Below are positions 45,312 to 58,854 of a stretch of 64,000 nucleotides of DNA, piece by piece (within the stretch, counting starts at the first letter, position 1; each line of letters starts with the position of its first letter). Source of the stretch: Strongylocentrotus droebachiensis (lineage: Eukaryota > Echinodermata > Echinoidea > Camarodonta > Strongylocentrotidae); NCBI GenBank assembly GCA_035222895.1, contig JAVYIG010004974.1, positions 1 through 64,000 on the forward strand, written 5' to 3'. The notes beneath the pieces are model-generated. The model did not search any database, was not told the origin of the DNA, and saw nothing but the letters and a program-made list of their open reading frames with translations. The translations under genes and the position numbers were made by a program.

Positions 45312-45990
45312 GAATCTATGCTAGATTTTTTTTTATCATATCCGCTTCTATACTCCAAAAAATGTACACTTCAAATGCAATCTTACTCTGAAAGATGTTT
45401 TATGTTTGCTTAGATTCTTATTTTAATACCCTTCTTAAAATCCATCCTTGTTGGCCCAATTTCAAAGTGACACTTTTAACTTCTTTTAATTTTGTGAATT
45501 CGGTGAAATTGTAATAGTAATAGAATAACGCAATGATTGGAATGTTATCGTGCCATCACAAACGCTGTGCTTCAGAAACCTTATTTGGTACTGATACGGC
45601 ATCCCTTTGAAAATACCCTTCAACAAAAAGACGCCTTTGAAAGGTTTTGAAGCATTATTCGGCCTATGCTAGATTTTTATTATCACCGCCCCTACTCCAA
45701 AAATTACACTTCAAAAGCAATCTTATTCTAAATGGTGTTTTATGTTTGCTCAGATTCTTATTTTTATACCCTTTTTAAATCCATCCTTGTTGGCCCGATT
45801 TCTGAGTGACACTTTTAACTTGTGATCGTAATATTAGTAGAATAACGCAATAATTGGAGTGTTATCGTGCCATCACAAACGCTGTGCTTCAGAAACCTTA
45901 TTTGATACTGATACGGCATCCCTTTGAAAACACCCTTCAACACAAAGACGCTTGTGAAAGGTTTTGGAGCACTCTTCAGCCTGTTTAAGG
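45312..45990 (+). repeat. Tandem duplication of about 345 bp
   Basis: 45312-45663 and 45665-45990 share TATGCTAGATTTTT, TCCATCCTTGTTGGCCC, GTTATCGTGCCATCACAAAC and TACGGCATCCCTTTGAAAA in the same order, with a few small indels. No coding sequence is apparent. Confidence 0.85.
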
Positions 45991-46459
45991 TATTTTGGTT
46001 ACCCGCACCAAGGCTGAGCATTATCTTTCATCCAATCACTGGAAAAGTAGCAAATATTCAAGAGTTCACAGATTGACTAAGATCATGTTTGGCTTTGTGT
46101 GATATAGTTTCCTTCGAATTAAAGTGTGTGTTTTTCCTTCATATTCAACTTGATAAAGAATATATTTTCATTCGATTTCATTTCATTTGGTTTACAAATT
46201 TTTTTTTCAACGGTCATAATGGCAGGCATAAATTTAGGCCTACAACTTATACTTTAAAAGTTGATTCGAAGAAATACACGATGAAAAAGATGAAAATACA
46301 ATATGAGAACTATTCATAAAAATACAAGATTTGACTAAATAAAAATTACAATGACCGGAATTGAATTATTTTTGCAATTGATCAACATCATAGTGGGTTT
46401 CTTGATTGTTCGGAACAATTATTCAAACATGGCTTGTATATAAATGTACGGATGTGTAA

Positions 46460-46608
46460 CACGTGACGTACTATCACATGTCAGGTGACTGACGGTCAGT
46501 ATTTTGCCTTGGATTGGAGAAGGAAGGAGGGGGGGGGGGGGGTTAGATAAAACGGGTCTGTGTCTTGTAATGAATCACATCCATATTGCTGTGTGATCAC
46601 GTGATCAC
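46460..46608. promoter_or_regulatory. E-box-rich stretch
   Basis: CACGTGACGT at 46460, CACATGTCAGGTG just after, and the perfect 16-bp palindrome GTGATCACGTGATCAC at 46593-46608. No adjacent gene is recognised, so a role is unproven. Confidence 0.3.
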
Positions 46609-46614
46609 TTATTT

Positions 46615-46747
46615 TGTCAGTGCGGTAAATTAACTTCTGCTTCTATCAATGGCGGATCCAGGATCCAGTGAGGGGCGGGTGGGGGTCAAAGAGGTACTTG
46701 CCCCCACGGCAAAGCCCGATCTAAGATACCTTATGTAACCCCCCCCC

Positions 46748-46780
<33 letters not shown>

Positions 46781-47365
46781 ACAAAAAAAAAAAAAAAACT
46801 TTTGTTTGTTTTCATGTTCATTGTTTGTGGTTGCTGTTGTTGTTGTTTTGTTAGAAATTGTGGACTAAATTGGACACCTAAGAATGTGATATTTTTTTTT
46901 ATAGATTTGTATCTGAGTCGTGCCCCCTCACCGCAATAGCGTTACCCCAAAGAAAAATTTAGAATGTCTACGATCAAATAAAATAAATTAATATTCTTGT
47001 TATCTCTGCAAATGTATAGCCTATTTCAACTTTAGATACAAATTAAGAACTAAGAATTATTGAATTCACTGTTATATTTATGAAAGGATGTGTCACGACC
47101 CATTGAAGACATATTTCCATGTACTTTAATGAAAGGCAATTGTGCATTCTACACTTCAGATGGTAACGCCTGAAGCGAAAGAAGAATGTGAAAAAAGTTA
47201 CATTAATTTGATCTTCTACACATTATGTACAAGATAATGTTCGGAAGTTTTGCCAGGAAAGAGAAACAGGTGGAGACAGTATAATTCAATTTGAATCCAG
47301 ATAATTGCTATTGTTATAATAAACTGACATTTTAAACAATGATAATTTAAACTTGACTTCCTTTT

Positions 47366-47405
<40 letters not shown>

Positions 47406-49660
47406 ATTCTATCGATCCTTTTTATCCTTTATTCAGTGGCTCGAGGCTCTGAAGCAAGTTTATTACACCTATCTAGCCCTAGGCGTTGGGGAACATTTTC
47501 GCGTGGATTGACACTTCTTCAATGCTGAATGGTTCACCGCGAAGAGAACGAGCCACCAAAAAGTATCGCTCATATTAAACACATTGTTACTAAAAATCAT
47601 CAAATTAAAGTAGATAGAAAATATAAACTAATATATCCCGGTAGGCCTACCTCGTTACCCGATTATGAGGACAGTCAGGCACCTCGTAGCCTAAATATGA
47701 GGTGGCAGTTGCCGAAATATTTCTATTATCATATTCGGGGGCGGGGAGGGGGTAGCGTGCATTCCCCTACCTAGTCCCCTGCCTCGCAAGATATTGTATA
47801 AAACACCCATATTCCATAAAGCCATTCTGAAATTAATTTCTCTTTCATTCGACCACCCGACCACCCGACCAAATAGAAATAAATCTTTTGAGGTTACGAA
47901 AAATGATGCCACGATAATCCAATTTCCGACTGCTATTTGCTCCCCAAACTATCCGAACCTCCCCTCGTATTTTCCTCCCGACATTTACAAGCTCGCAGCT
48001 GCCATGGAACGGACAACTGTTAGCAACGGATTCCCGCATAAGGAACTCCAAAATGGACATCTGCACGCAAAATAGTGATTGGATGTTTCAACAAGCAAAA
48101 CAACAACAGGTGACGAACTTGAAGCCGAGTTTGACCGGAAAATATGACTTTGTATTCACCTGAGAGTTTCGCCATAACTCAACCCGAATTAATCAGTTTT
48201 TAGTAAGAAAAATAATATGGCGAGTAATATTCCAAGGTTGAAATGTGATGCTGATTGCAACGAATGGTTGTTGGAAGAAACAAAAGGGGTTGAACATAAA
48301 TATACTGGTAGGGACTTACGTCTCTTGTCCGAATGAATATAATTTTTTTCCAGTCAACACCTTGTTTATAATTAAAATGTAATTTCGTCATAAAATTAAA
48401 GAAAACAATTTTTAAAACAAATATATCATCTCGCTGCCCGACTATAAGACCTGAAAAACGCATAATATAGTGTTATAATTTAATAATTGATAAGTTAAAA
48501 TATTAACAACAAAGGAAAGGTCAACGAAAATTGAGTATGAAGTGTCTGAAGTGTCTACAGAGAGTGTGATGGTCGTCCTTTTCATTTTCATAAAATTAAT
48601 TAAATCCTTGGCAGACTTTCTATGAAGAGCATGGTTCCCGTTAACCACATTGGTAAATTGAGAGTACACACTGATTTCCAAAGGTTATAAGTATTTACTT
48701 TTTTTACCACATACGTTGACTATAGATGTAAATAATTTATTGAAAAGACTCAAATGAACACTTCTTGTTATCATCCAATAAAAAGGATTACCCTTTAAAT
48801 GACAAGCAAATTTGCTTAGAATATCAATCGAATTATTCCCCTGACAATTCGACAATTGCAACCAAGTGACAGGGACTTTCTAAATAAATAAAACCAAATG
48901 CACAGAATTAGATCTTAGAGTTTAAATAGGAGAAAACAGTCAAGAGCACAATACAATCATTTAGCCCTGACTTTTAGCCACTAGTTTGTTAAACTCTAAT
49001 CCTACCGGATTGAATGTAAGTCGATTTGAATATCCCTCTTGAATAGGCCAAAGAATTGGAAGAAACTCTTTATGCAAATACTTCGAAATACAGTCAAAAG
49101 GTCTCAATGCATCTAACGGTTTTATTTACATTTTCAAGAGGCACTATACTACTTAAAAGTCGGCATGTACAGTGGAATGGTTCTGTTAAGTGGGCTTAAA
49201 AGGTTCTGTTAGATAGATATTCAACGGCTATCACAAACCAATAGCGTTAAATGTGCTGGTGCTATCGCAAACGGGAAATAAATAAATGAAAATGTAACCT
49301 TAATACGGTTACTTCGATTTGTTACAATGGGTTTAGATTTAAAGATTTCAGTATCGTTATTTGGGATTGTTCTCTTGAAATAATTAGTGTTATCCCGCTA
49401 AGATCACATTTTACAAAACGACAGATCCTGCTAATCATGAAATAAGTATTTTTTTTAATGTGAGGACCCAATTGTCAAATTTCCAAACCAATTACAGAAA
49501 GTCAGATCCGGGATTGTCAGAGGGGGGGGGGGGGGGGGGGGGGGGGTGTCTGAAAACTGCGAAAGCCCACAATTTCTTACTGCTTAGCGATTATTTTGGT
49601 ATCAAAAGGGTATGGGTGGCCGATTTCCTCCCTTTTGTGATCACCTACGTTGTCTAAAGA
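46615..49660. other. Intergenic DNA
   Basis: Holds a possible hAT-like end (GGCGGATCCAGGATCC at about 46650), an A/C homopolymer tract at 46740-46798, a CT run at 47370-47400 and a 25-base G run at about 49522. No gene is recognised. Confidence 0.4.
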
Positions 49661-49674
49661 GAGAAAATGACCCC

Positions 49675-50042
49675 ATCATAATCATCATCATAATCATTGT
49701 CATTATCATCTTCCCTATGATCATCGTCATCATCGTCATCATCATCATCACTACCATCATCACCACCATCATCACCACCATGCACAACCACCACCACCAC
49801 CTTCATCATCACCACCATCATCATCATCACCACCATCATCGTCATCGTCGTTGTGGTGGTTATTTTACCTGACTGCTAAGAAAGCATAAATGCTTGTAAG
49901 TAAGCAACTAGAAGGCCGACGGCTTTAGGTCCTCTCCGAGGGACCTGGTAATGAGGATGAATGTCTTACCAAAGGGCACTAGCGCATCGCATTGGTTTCG
50001 AACCGGGTCACCGGATTACGAGACCACTGCTCTACTAAGTCG
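49675..50042 (-). mobile_element. tRNA-derived SINE, minus strand, with ATC-rich tail
   Basis: Minus strand reads GAGCAGTGGTCTCGTAATCC, CGGTTCGAAACC (B box), GATGCGCTAGTGCCCTTTGG, ACCAGGTCCCTCGGAGAGG and AAGCATTTATGCTTTCTTAG. It ends in AAATAACCACCAC and a long GAT run (49675-49850). Same family as 61431-61643; the 5' part of the head is altered. Confidence 0.8.
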
Positions 50043-50049
50043 TAATGAT

Positions 50050-51640
50050 CAGTATCATCATGGACATGGACAACATCTTATGATGGACCTTTCTTTATCG
50101 TTATCGGTATTTAATTGCATTTTTTCACATTTCTCTCGACATAAATGTTGAAGCGGCATATGACACTATAACAGCTTGAGAAAAGAATGTTGTTCAATTC
50201 GCTTTCTTGGATTTCTCCTCTAACCCCTCTTTCAGACAGGTCTAAAAGTAGAAAGACAAACATTGTTTACAGAATGACTGAAAGAATTCTGATGTAATGA
50301 GCATTACGGTGAATGGAATGAATAGGAATCGATGTTTGTTAACAAGCTAGACTGTTTAAAGTGATTCCAAAGAATCCTATAACCTTTGGGACATTCTTGC
50401 ATCTTTGAAGGTCCTTGGTATCTAAAGTTAAGATTTGTAGCAGTTAAAATTGAATCTCGAGTTCTGGTAATGGGAGTGAGTGAGAGACAGAGAGGGATAA
50501 AGAGGGAAAGAAAGAAAGAGAGAGAGATAGAAAAAGCTCACAAATTATATTCATCTTTACCATTGCTCAACTTCTTCTTTTACCTCATTAGTTCTGGTCA
50601 AGTGGCAGGTCCTGCTCTTATTATCTGGTCCATGTGTGCATGATGAACCTGGCCGAGATCTGAAACGTTCTACTTAACGTCTGGTCAGTATTGGTCAGTG
50701 ACCTTCTGAGAATGCGGGTCGGACTTTTGTTTTAGCTTGATGACATTGGTTTAAAACCAGAAACCAACTTGGAGAAGGAGTCTCGAGTTATATGGAAGGT
50801 CAAAACTTGAACCCCACCTTTTATTTCCCCTCTGTTTTTGTCTTGCTTGCTTTTTGATATTGTCCATTTCAGTTCAAAATGTGTCTATTTGTGATGTTAT
50901 TTTTAATTTTTCATAGTTACTCTTTATTTGTAAGTAGGCCTTGTGTATTTGAATGTGTTTCATGGCCTTAAATGGCCCTAAAAAGCATCTTTTAGCTGAT
51001 GACAGGCTCAACTCGATGTTCGATGTGAAAATTAGTTCCAAACCATTCCAGACAGGACACATTACAAGGTCAAAATTAAGTTCCTCAAATGTCTGTAAGA
51101 TTCCGGCGCGATGCTCTTTGACAGAAATGACCGATAACCTCGATTCGGAGTTACTTGGACAGATTCTACAAACGGAACAGAACAATAAATGGCACAGGCC
51201 ATGGAATAATAGGAGAACATATTCATGGAACATAATATTCAACAAGTTTTATTTCAATTCAATAATAATGCCAAAGCTAAACATTATCCTTTAAATAGAT
51301 TAACTCAAGAGTTTACCGCATCTCGTTTTCATACCGAGGCTATGCTGGCAGTCTATGCCGATCCTATCCTGTCTTTTGAATAGATCCAAACGTTCATTAT
51401 GCCATTAAAAGCTTTGTACATAGTGTTTAGATGACAAGAATACCTTGATAAGCCAATAACAACAAAAAAGTGTGAAGATTGACTTTCATCTTGATGGTTT
51501 AGTTATATGTTTTTAAAATTTATCTTTTAAATGCATATAGATCACAAGGACATTGTCTCGGCTACGTCTCATATTTTGCTCAATCATAACAAGTATACTC
51601 TTCCCACCCCACCCCCCTCTCTCTCTGTCTGTCTATCTCT
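50050..51640. other. Intergenic DNA
   Basis: Overlapping open frames on both strands at 50874-51294 have no recognisable domain. A GA run lies at about 50480-50530. Confidence 0.4.
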
Positions 51641-51658
51641 GTCACTTATATCCACACC

Positions 51659-51752
51659 CAGGCGCGTACGCAGGATTTTTTCAAGGGGGGGGTTTTAACA
51701 TTCATAAATCCGGCCGAAAATTTCGCAACGACTCAGCCGACCGCTGAATAAG

Positions 51753-51805
<53 letters not shown>

Positions 51806-52066
51806 AAGAGGACACTTTTTTTTTTTTGACCTCGAAATTTTGCACCGTTGGGGGGGGGGGGGGGTAAGGTCACCTGTTTTAGGGTCATTCATGGGGATAA
51901 TTTTTTTTTTTTTTTTTTTAATAATAAAAAAAAAACTTAAAAAAAAAAATCCAAAGGGGGGGGGGGGGTTTTAGGTTTTTTTTTTTGGGGGGGGTTTATA
52001 CACATAAAAATACCAAAGGGGGGGGGGTTAACCCCCCAAACCCCCCCCCCCCTGCGTACGCGCCTG
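51659..52066. mobile_element. 408-bp hAT-like MITE with poly-G interior
   Basis: Perfect 16-bp terminal inverted repeats CAGGCGCGTACGCAGG, flanked by the 8-bp duplication TCCACACC (51651-51658 and 52067-52074). The inside is long G and C runs with T-rich spacers and has no coding capacity. The length of the homopolymers is likely unreliable in assembly. Confidence 0.9.
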
Positions 52067-52589
52067 TCCACACCTGGTTACTGTAACATAATACAGAAAG
52101 CGTCCACTTTAAATAGGAAGGAAGCACAGCTACGCTTAAACACCCAATCACAATTATCTTGTGAGCGAATTCGTGTAAGATACGTTTTAAGCTATTACAA
52201 TGACATTCAAAGCAGAAACCTAACTTTCTTTTCTTTTTCAACCCCCCCCCCCCCCCCCCAACCCGCGCCTAGACTGTGCTACGGCAATAAATATTGTCTT
52301 AATTGCCTTACAGGAATACAGGGGGTCTCAGACTACCGGAGGTGTCGAATCACTGAGGTGTCGGAATTAAAACTAAAACCTTTGTAGGTGTTACATCCAT
52401 GCATTTTTATGAGGACAAAATGCATCTGGGCTCGTCTATCTAGTCGTATATTTCATGAACGCGTTGACGATTCAGCAACAGTTGATTGACTTCAAGTACA
52501 TAAAGCAAGGTTAAAAGCCCGACAATCAGAAGGGAAGGTCCCAGATGTGTCGCTGTAATATTTACAATCACCATGAGGGCTGCCCCCTA

Positions 52590-53058
52590 CGGTACGGCAT
52601 TCAATAGTACACCTGTTGCGTGCGCGTAAATCGAGTGTTAAACGGCGCGCATGAAAAAATCGTCTGCGGACGGATCATGAATGACATTTCGTTGTCGCCT
52701 GATTTACCGCGTATTTACTCGACGCTTTTCCATTCACTGTTCGCCTCTTCGCAACAACTTGCGGAGCAAATAAATGCGATTGCTAGATCAATCCGGTCTT
52801 TGTGAGTGCTCAGTGCTGATTTCGACGCCAGCGGCTGACCAGGATAAAGGATTTTACTCCTCGAGGTGCGAGCCTAGGATGAGGTTTTGGGGTGGAGGTG
52901 TTGGAAAACTGCATTCTTGACTCTCCTGTCTGCTTTTTCGCACTCGACAGCGACACCAATTCTTCCGTGGACTTTCACGGTTGTCTGTCTCTAAAACTCG
53001 GTTAAGCTGCTTGGATCTAGATTGTTTTTGTACTTGGATCTTCTTCTTCCTGTAACGT
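52590..53058 (+). promoter_or_regulatory. CpG-rich promoter-like region and possible first exon
   Basis: 52610-52800 is dense in CpG in an otherwise CpG-poor area. GCTCAGTGCTG near 52808 is a candidate initiator. A donor-like CTGTAACGTAAGTAG ends the segment at about 53058. No coding exon follows that I can recognise; the gene body may lie beyond the window. Confidence 0.35.
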
Positions 53059-53580
53059 AAGTAGAATACTCAGTTTATTAAAAAAGAATGGCCCGATAGT
53101 ACTTTATACATAAATTTTACTGCACTCCCAATATCTAATTGATTCACGTTTCTTGACTGGTGGTTATTCCTGAATTGGAAAGAGTTGTCAGCCTCTAAAA
53201 ATTGCCTAAGCTGAGCTGGATCTAGTTTCTTTCTGACACTTGGATCTACTATTGCTTCCTATAAACTGATAATGTAAGTTCTCATTTAACTTTAACAAAG
53301 AAAAAAGTCATAAAAGTTTCTAACGAATGGATGTTTTACTTCTGTTACTATGTTAAGGAATCGACGTCATTTTTAAGGTTACTGGATTCTTAGCGTCTAA
53401 TTCAGTATCATGTAGGCGGTAGGCCTACATCTACGTCTCTTGTTAACAAACTTTGATTTTTAAAAAGAGTTGCCTGTTTCATAAAACTTGTGGATAAAGC
53501 TGCATGGATATATAGCTTCTACTTAAACTTTGAGAATCTTCTTCATGTACTGTAATTTCTAACTTTCATAGAATAGACAT
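52975..53580 (+). repeat. Three diverged tandem copies of a donor-bearing segment
   Basis: Segments beginning GTTGTCTGTCTCTAAAACT (52979), GTTGTCAGCCTCTAAAAAT (about 53186) and GTTGCCTGTTTCATAAAAC (about 53468) each continue with AAGCTG..TGGAT, CTTGGATCT-like sequence and an end TGTAAC/TAATGTAAGT. The first two end in GTAAGT; the third does not. Confidence 0.6.
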
Positions 53581-53589
53581 GTATGTTCC

Positions 53590-56500
53590 ACATTTCTTAC
53601 TAAGTCAATATTGATTTTAAGATTTGATGAATTCTAGGCATGGATTTTCGTTGGTTAAGAGACCTTTTTTGCGGGTTTGATTAACGGGAAGAAGACCTTG
53701 TAGTTTTGGAAAGTTCCCTGGCACTTTTGTCAACTTTCTCGGACTCAGCAAAGCAACTTCAGTGTGAATTTTTTCTTTTTTTCATAAAGTGGTTTATTGA
53801 ACAATTGAGACGTGCTGCCGATTTCCTCTGAAACTGCTCAAATGTAATATCAAGATTTAAAATACTCGAGGAGTGACATTATTTATGACATGCTCGAATC
53901 CCTTTTTATAAATGTTGTATCCAGCGTGTCAAAAGGACACATCTCCCACTTTGAAATTGTTGTCACTTATCGGTCCCTTAGATAGTAACATTTTAGTTTT
54001 TAATCTCCAACCGCTATCTACTTTACTGATATTTGATGTATTACTTCTTTTGGTAACTTGTGGAGTTGTTTCTCTCACTGTTGTTTCGATTGCGTTTTAG
54101 TTTTTAAAGTGTCAAGTTAACTGGTTGAATACTACATCAATATAATGTTATTATTATTAATGTTCAAGAATGAGTTAAAGCCTGTTTTGACTTCCGTTTT
54201 CGTCTTAAATCCCTGTAAACATGAAATTCGTTCTCCTTGTCAAATAATTGGTTATAGCTTATAACAGCAAACTTGTTCCCATAAACTTTAATTCTCCATT
54301 AGTGCCATGTCTGTCGTTATCACCCACATAAGGAAAGGATGAGAAATGCGATTCGTTTTCATTTGTACGCCCGATGTTTGCAAGCATGAACGCTTTCATT
54401 TACCCGTTATTAATGGATATTTGTTTGGTGGGACTTTGGCATCCAAGCTTACTCAGTTCACGGTGCGATAATAATCGCACAATAAGGTGTCAATATTTAT
54501 ATTCACTACTGTGAATAATTGGAGAAGAAAAACCTATAGTTTGAATACTCTTTTCATTATATTTATCCGCATTGTTCCGTTCCTATGTAACTCATCCAGA
54601 GCAAACATATCGCAAAATCCAAATAATTTACTTGTGCCGATATGTAGAGGTAGTATTAACAATGTAGACATTTGTCAAGGCTCATAATTCTCATAATTTT
54701 GTTCAAACAGATTTTTTTTTCAAATTATAAAATCATGACATGTGGTATAAATCATTTTTGTATATGTAAAGAATTGTATTTATAAGCAAACTAAACAAGT
54801 TTTATGTGTGGTTTGTTTAACTACATTAATCACTGATTTGTTAAATATGTCAACTTAAATTTTACCCCCAAAAATAATAATAAACATTTTCGAATACAAA
54901 TTCCAACTGTGGCATTTATGTTGAATTCAACCCCCCCCCCCCCCACCCCCCCACCCCCATACTCTGTTAGTTTGAAAGCGATTTGTCTTAAAGCGTATCT
55001 GCCATAGTTTACAGGAGGGATTAGACTGCCCTGCAAGGTCACTGGACAGGTGGTTATCTCATCAACTCAGCTCTCAGTTAACATAAGAAAAAGAGGATCA
55101 TGGGGGACCAATGGTCACCGATTAGGCATGGTTTGTAATATAGAGGGCGCAAGTAGGTACAAGTAGTGCAGTGGGCCTTTAAAAAGAAAAGGACGTTTCT
55201 GTCATCGAGGAGTTATTATTATACCGGGTTATATTGGATGGTGAAAATAGGCTTTATTCATTCATCGCAAAAGTGTCAAACGTTGGCCAAAACAAATCCT
55301 TGGACCTCTTATCCCCCTTCAGTCTTTCTCTGCATGTTTATTTTCAATCATTCATTCTTATTTTCCGAAACTGTCTCATTCCCTACAAATAGACATTTCT
55401 ATATCACTATTCCCGTTCCTCTGCCTTCCCTATCTCCTCCCTCTATAATCCCCCCTTTTTTTCTCTCTCTATCCCTCTCTCTCTCTCTAATACACAACGC
55501 ATACGCACACTCTCTTTCTCTCCCCTCTTGTTTCCCTCTAATGCATTGTCTCTTATACACATATTCATGGCCGTCTGAATGGGCCCTGTATTCAACCATT
55601 CCGTCTGCAATGTCCAGGTTCTATTCATTTGTGTCTTTGCTCCAAACCATCTCCCTACTCTGTCCATTCGTTTAGATACCAAGCCTCTCCTCCCTTACCC
55701 ATCCCCAGTATGACAAAAAAGAAACGGAAGGAGGGCGTCGCTATAAGAGAGACACATACGTCTTTATGGGGATGGAGGAGGTGGAGGAAGTTTGTCAACA
55801 TTAACGTCGGCAAACTTTTTAAAATCTTTATTATTTTTTATTTTTTAGGACCTTTGTTTGGTATCCTTGTCAAAATTAGAAACTTCAGTGTGTCTTGTTA
55901 CTGTTTTTTTAATCGATATGTCCGATCAATTTAAGCTCTTGTCGGCAAATTCAGAAATACACATTCACTCATTTCCTTTTTTATATAAACTGTACGACAC
56001 CCTTCTCTCAACGCTCTAGAAACCGAATATTCATCGGACATTCCCCGTTATGAAAACGATTATCACGATGATGACAGCAACGTTTTTAGCACTTTTATTC
56101 GTGAGTAGAATTATTCCTTGAATGGAGCAAGTATTATTCTTGTTTGCTTGCCGTCTTGGTGGGAGTAAACTTTTGCCACGTTGCGGTTCTTGATTGGGTA
56201 GGATGTTCGCAGATTATTATCTCCAGTTTCAGATCTGGCTGTCCTGCTCTTAAAAATATGAAACGTTTGTTCGTTGGACATTATTATATTAAAGCATCGT
56301 TTAACTACAGATTATCATCTTCATCGTTGCGTATCTTCTCCAGCCATCTCTGCAATGGTAACGGATAGCGACATTTGACTTTTGTATAGTACAGTCGATC
56401 GGCAGTGCGGTGGCAGAGAAAGGTCATTATGTTCAATATTATTCTTCAAGAGATTAAATCAAGATCTCTTGATGTTTTCCTGACCGAACGAACGAATTAT

Positions 56501-58850
56501 CTTCATCAAATGTCATGTATCTTCCCTCGTGATGCTCGTTTTTAAATGTGAATAATTAATCTATATAATTTGCTATGACAATTGACTTTTGTAAACAACA
56601 CAGTCGGCAGGACGCTTGCAGAGAAAGGTCACCATGTCGAATATTATTTTTCAAGAGATTGTATCAAGAAAGTATTCCTCTCTTGATGTATGATACAAGA
56701 AACATTTACTGTCGAAAGAGGAAGAAGTCAGGAATTTTCTTTTCGATCAGAAATCACGAGGGAATAGGGGAAAATGACATTCAGTGAGAAAAAAATTGAT
56801 AGACTAAGGGAATATTTAGCATAGTAGCATGACAATACTATGACGTACCATTTGGACTTATAATATCATGAACGCTAATTCAAAGAGTCACATTTCTTCT
56901 CTGTGTAAGAATTTGAAGAAGACCGAATAAAATTTCGCACTATATGATTTCTCTCCATGTGCACCCATGCGTTATTAACCCCAACATATTTAAACATTTC
57001 TCTAATCCCTTCCTGTGAAATCTAGTTATCTTTCAATGCATTTAGATGAAATCCGTCAAGGTCACTGCAATTTTCACACATTTCAATGTGATGCGCCCAT
57101 TCATTTTATCTGCATGACTGCTGATAATCTGACGATATCCCTTTTCGCGCCTAAAAATTCATCTTCAGTCATGTTCATTGCATTTCATTCAAGGAGTACT
57201 GTAGACCAAGGAATATCATTGCATTGATAGCATACGATGATATAATTCCTCCTATACAGTATTGAGCATTTGGACCAGTGAACTGAAAACACGGTTCGAA
57301 AGCCTTGTTAGAAAGTACACTCAACTTAGAAGCATCAAGGACTAGTGCTAATTGGTAGTGTCCATTGATCCTCTTGTTTTTTTGCCCATCACTTGGGTAT
57401 TCATTTGGTTCTCGATGACTGTTGACTTTGATTGTATAAGGATGACGGAGGTTTTTATCTGACGCAGAATTCAACATCGCCTTGAGTTGACAAAAGTTGA
57501 AATACTCCCTTTCCCTTTTTTTTTTATATCAGAAGGCAAATGACGTTTAAGAAGTATACACGTGCTCAATAGAAAGAAATTTCCTCTTCGTCAACATTCA
57601 CCAGTTTACCATTAAAAAAACAACTAATATTAAGTTGTACTTGCATCCGCCATGTATCTCGGTGGAGGGGGCCATGCACCCCGACGGTCCCTCGCCAACA
57701 GGGGTCACGCCCTTTCACACCGAAATTTATGATTGCACCAAAACTAAATTTTGATAGAAGAAAATATCGGACCTCTGGGCATCCACTTGCATCCGGTTAT
57801 TGGTATTTTTCAGAAAAGAAATTACAACAAGTGTAATATCACATAAATCATAAATTAGGAGCACAGATGGGGATTACTTTAAGTTAATTTGATGGCAGGA
57901 AGTCGTTTTGTATTATTTGTTAAGCGATAAATCCAGGTAGGCCCCTATATAAGAAAAGAATATCGTTGCAATAAAGTAAAAAGTCATACAAACAAGCAAA
58001 CGAATTCCCCATTTAAGGAGGCATAATTCTATCTTTATTATTATTATCCTGACTAGAAAAAAAGAGATTTAATCACATTTTTTGGGCATGATTTAAGGGC
58101 AAAAATAAAAAAAACAAAAAAAACGGAACGGAATAGAATAGAACAGAACAAAACAAAATACGATTATGAAAAATCTTTAATCCTCTCATGGCCCACCCAC
58201 TAATTCGTATAGAGTACAGCATATTCTTGGCGAAGCCTTCTATGTCTTCAACTCTACTCCCCCTTTCTTTTCCAGCACTATACAAAGCTACATCAAAGAA
58301 ACCCGTTCAGTCACAATTACACTACAGTCCAACTATCGCATTTGGTAGAATTTCGATTTTTAACCATAGTGTAAATGACCCTCATGACTTGTGTCCATTT
58401 AGTGATGTATCTTGAATAGGCTTTTACACGTTCCAAAGCTTACCACAAAATATGAATACCATTCCATTTGCTGTCAATCACTCTGAAAATAGAAGGAAAA
58501 AATAACACCTAAATAATACTGCCTCGGTATGGTCTATTCACACAGAAGTACACTTCCTTTTTAGCTTATTCACTTCTTCGTTTTGTGCCAAAAGCAGGAA
58601 AGAAACAGATTGAAACAATTTGAATTAAATCACGGTAAGATTAAAGCAATTACCGGTGACTAAACACCTATAAAGTGCTAAGTACTATAGTACTAAGTAG
58701 GCATTTAGGCTTAAGTCGCATTGTGCTTAAATTGCATTATTTCTAAATTCGTATTGGATTCATGAATCTGTTTCCATCAATCTATCTATTGAATGCACTT
58801 TGTTACACCAATCGTTCGACCATATAGCGATATAGTCCTGTAGAAATTTT
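53590..58850. other. Intergenic or intronic DNA
   Basis: No gene recognised. Contains a C-run at 54932-54960, a CT-rich stretch at 55460-55530, and two similar segments (ACATTTGACTTTTGTA..ACAGTCG..GGCAG..GCAGAGAAAGGTCA) at about 56370 and 56578, a diverged local duplication of about 205 bp. Confidence 0.45.
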
Positions 58851-58854
58851 TCAG

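Noticed and set aside
47794-48075. Frame containing CSPNYPN, reminiscent of a CUB domain start
   Set aside because: Only about seven residues match; no conserved Cys, Tyr or Asp pattern follows and the frame stops with no donor.
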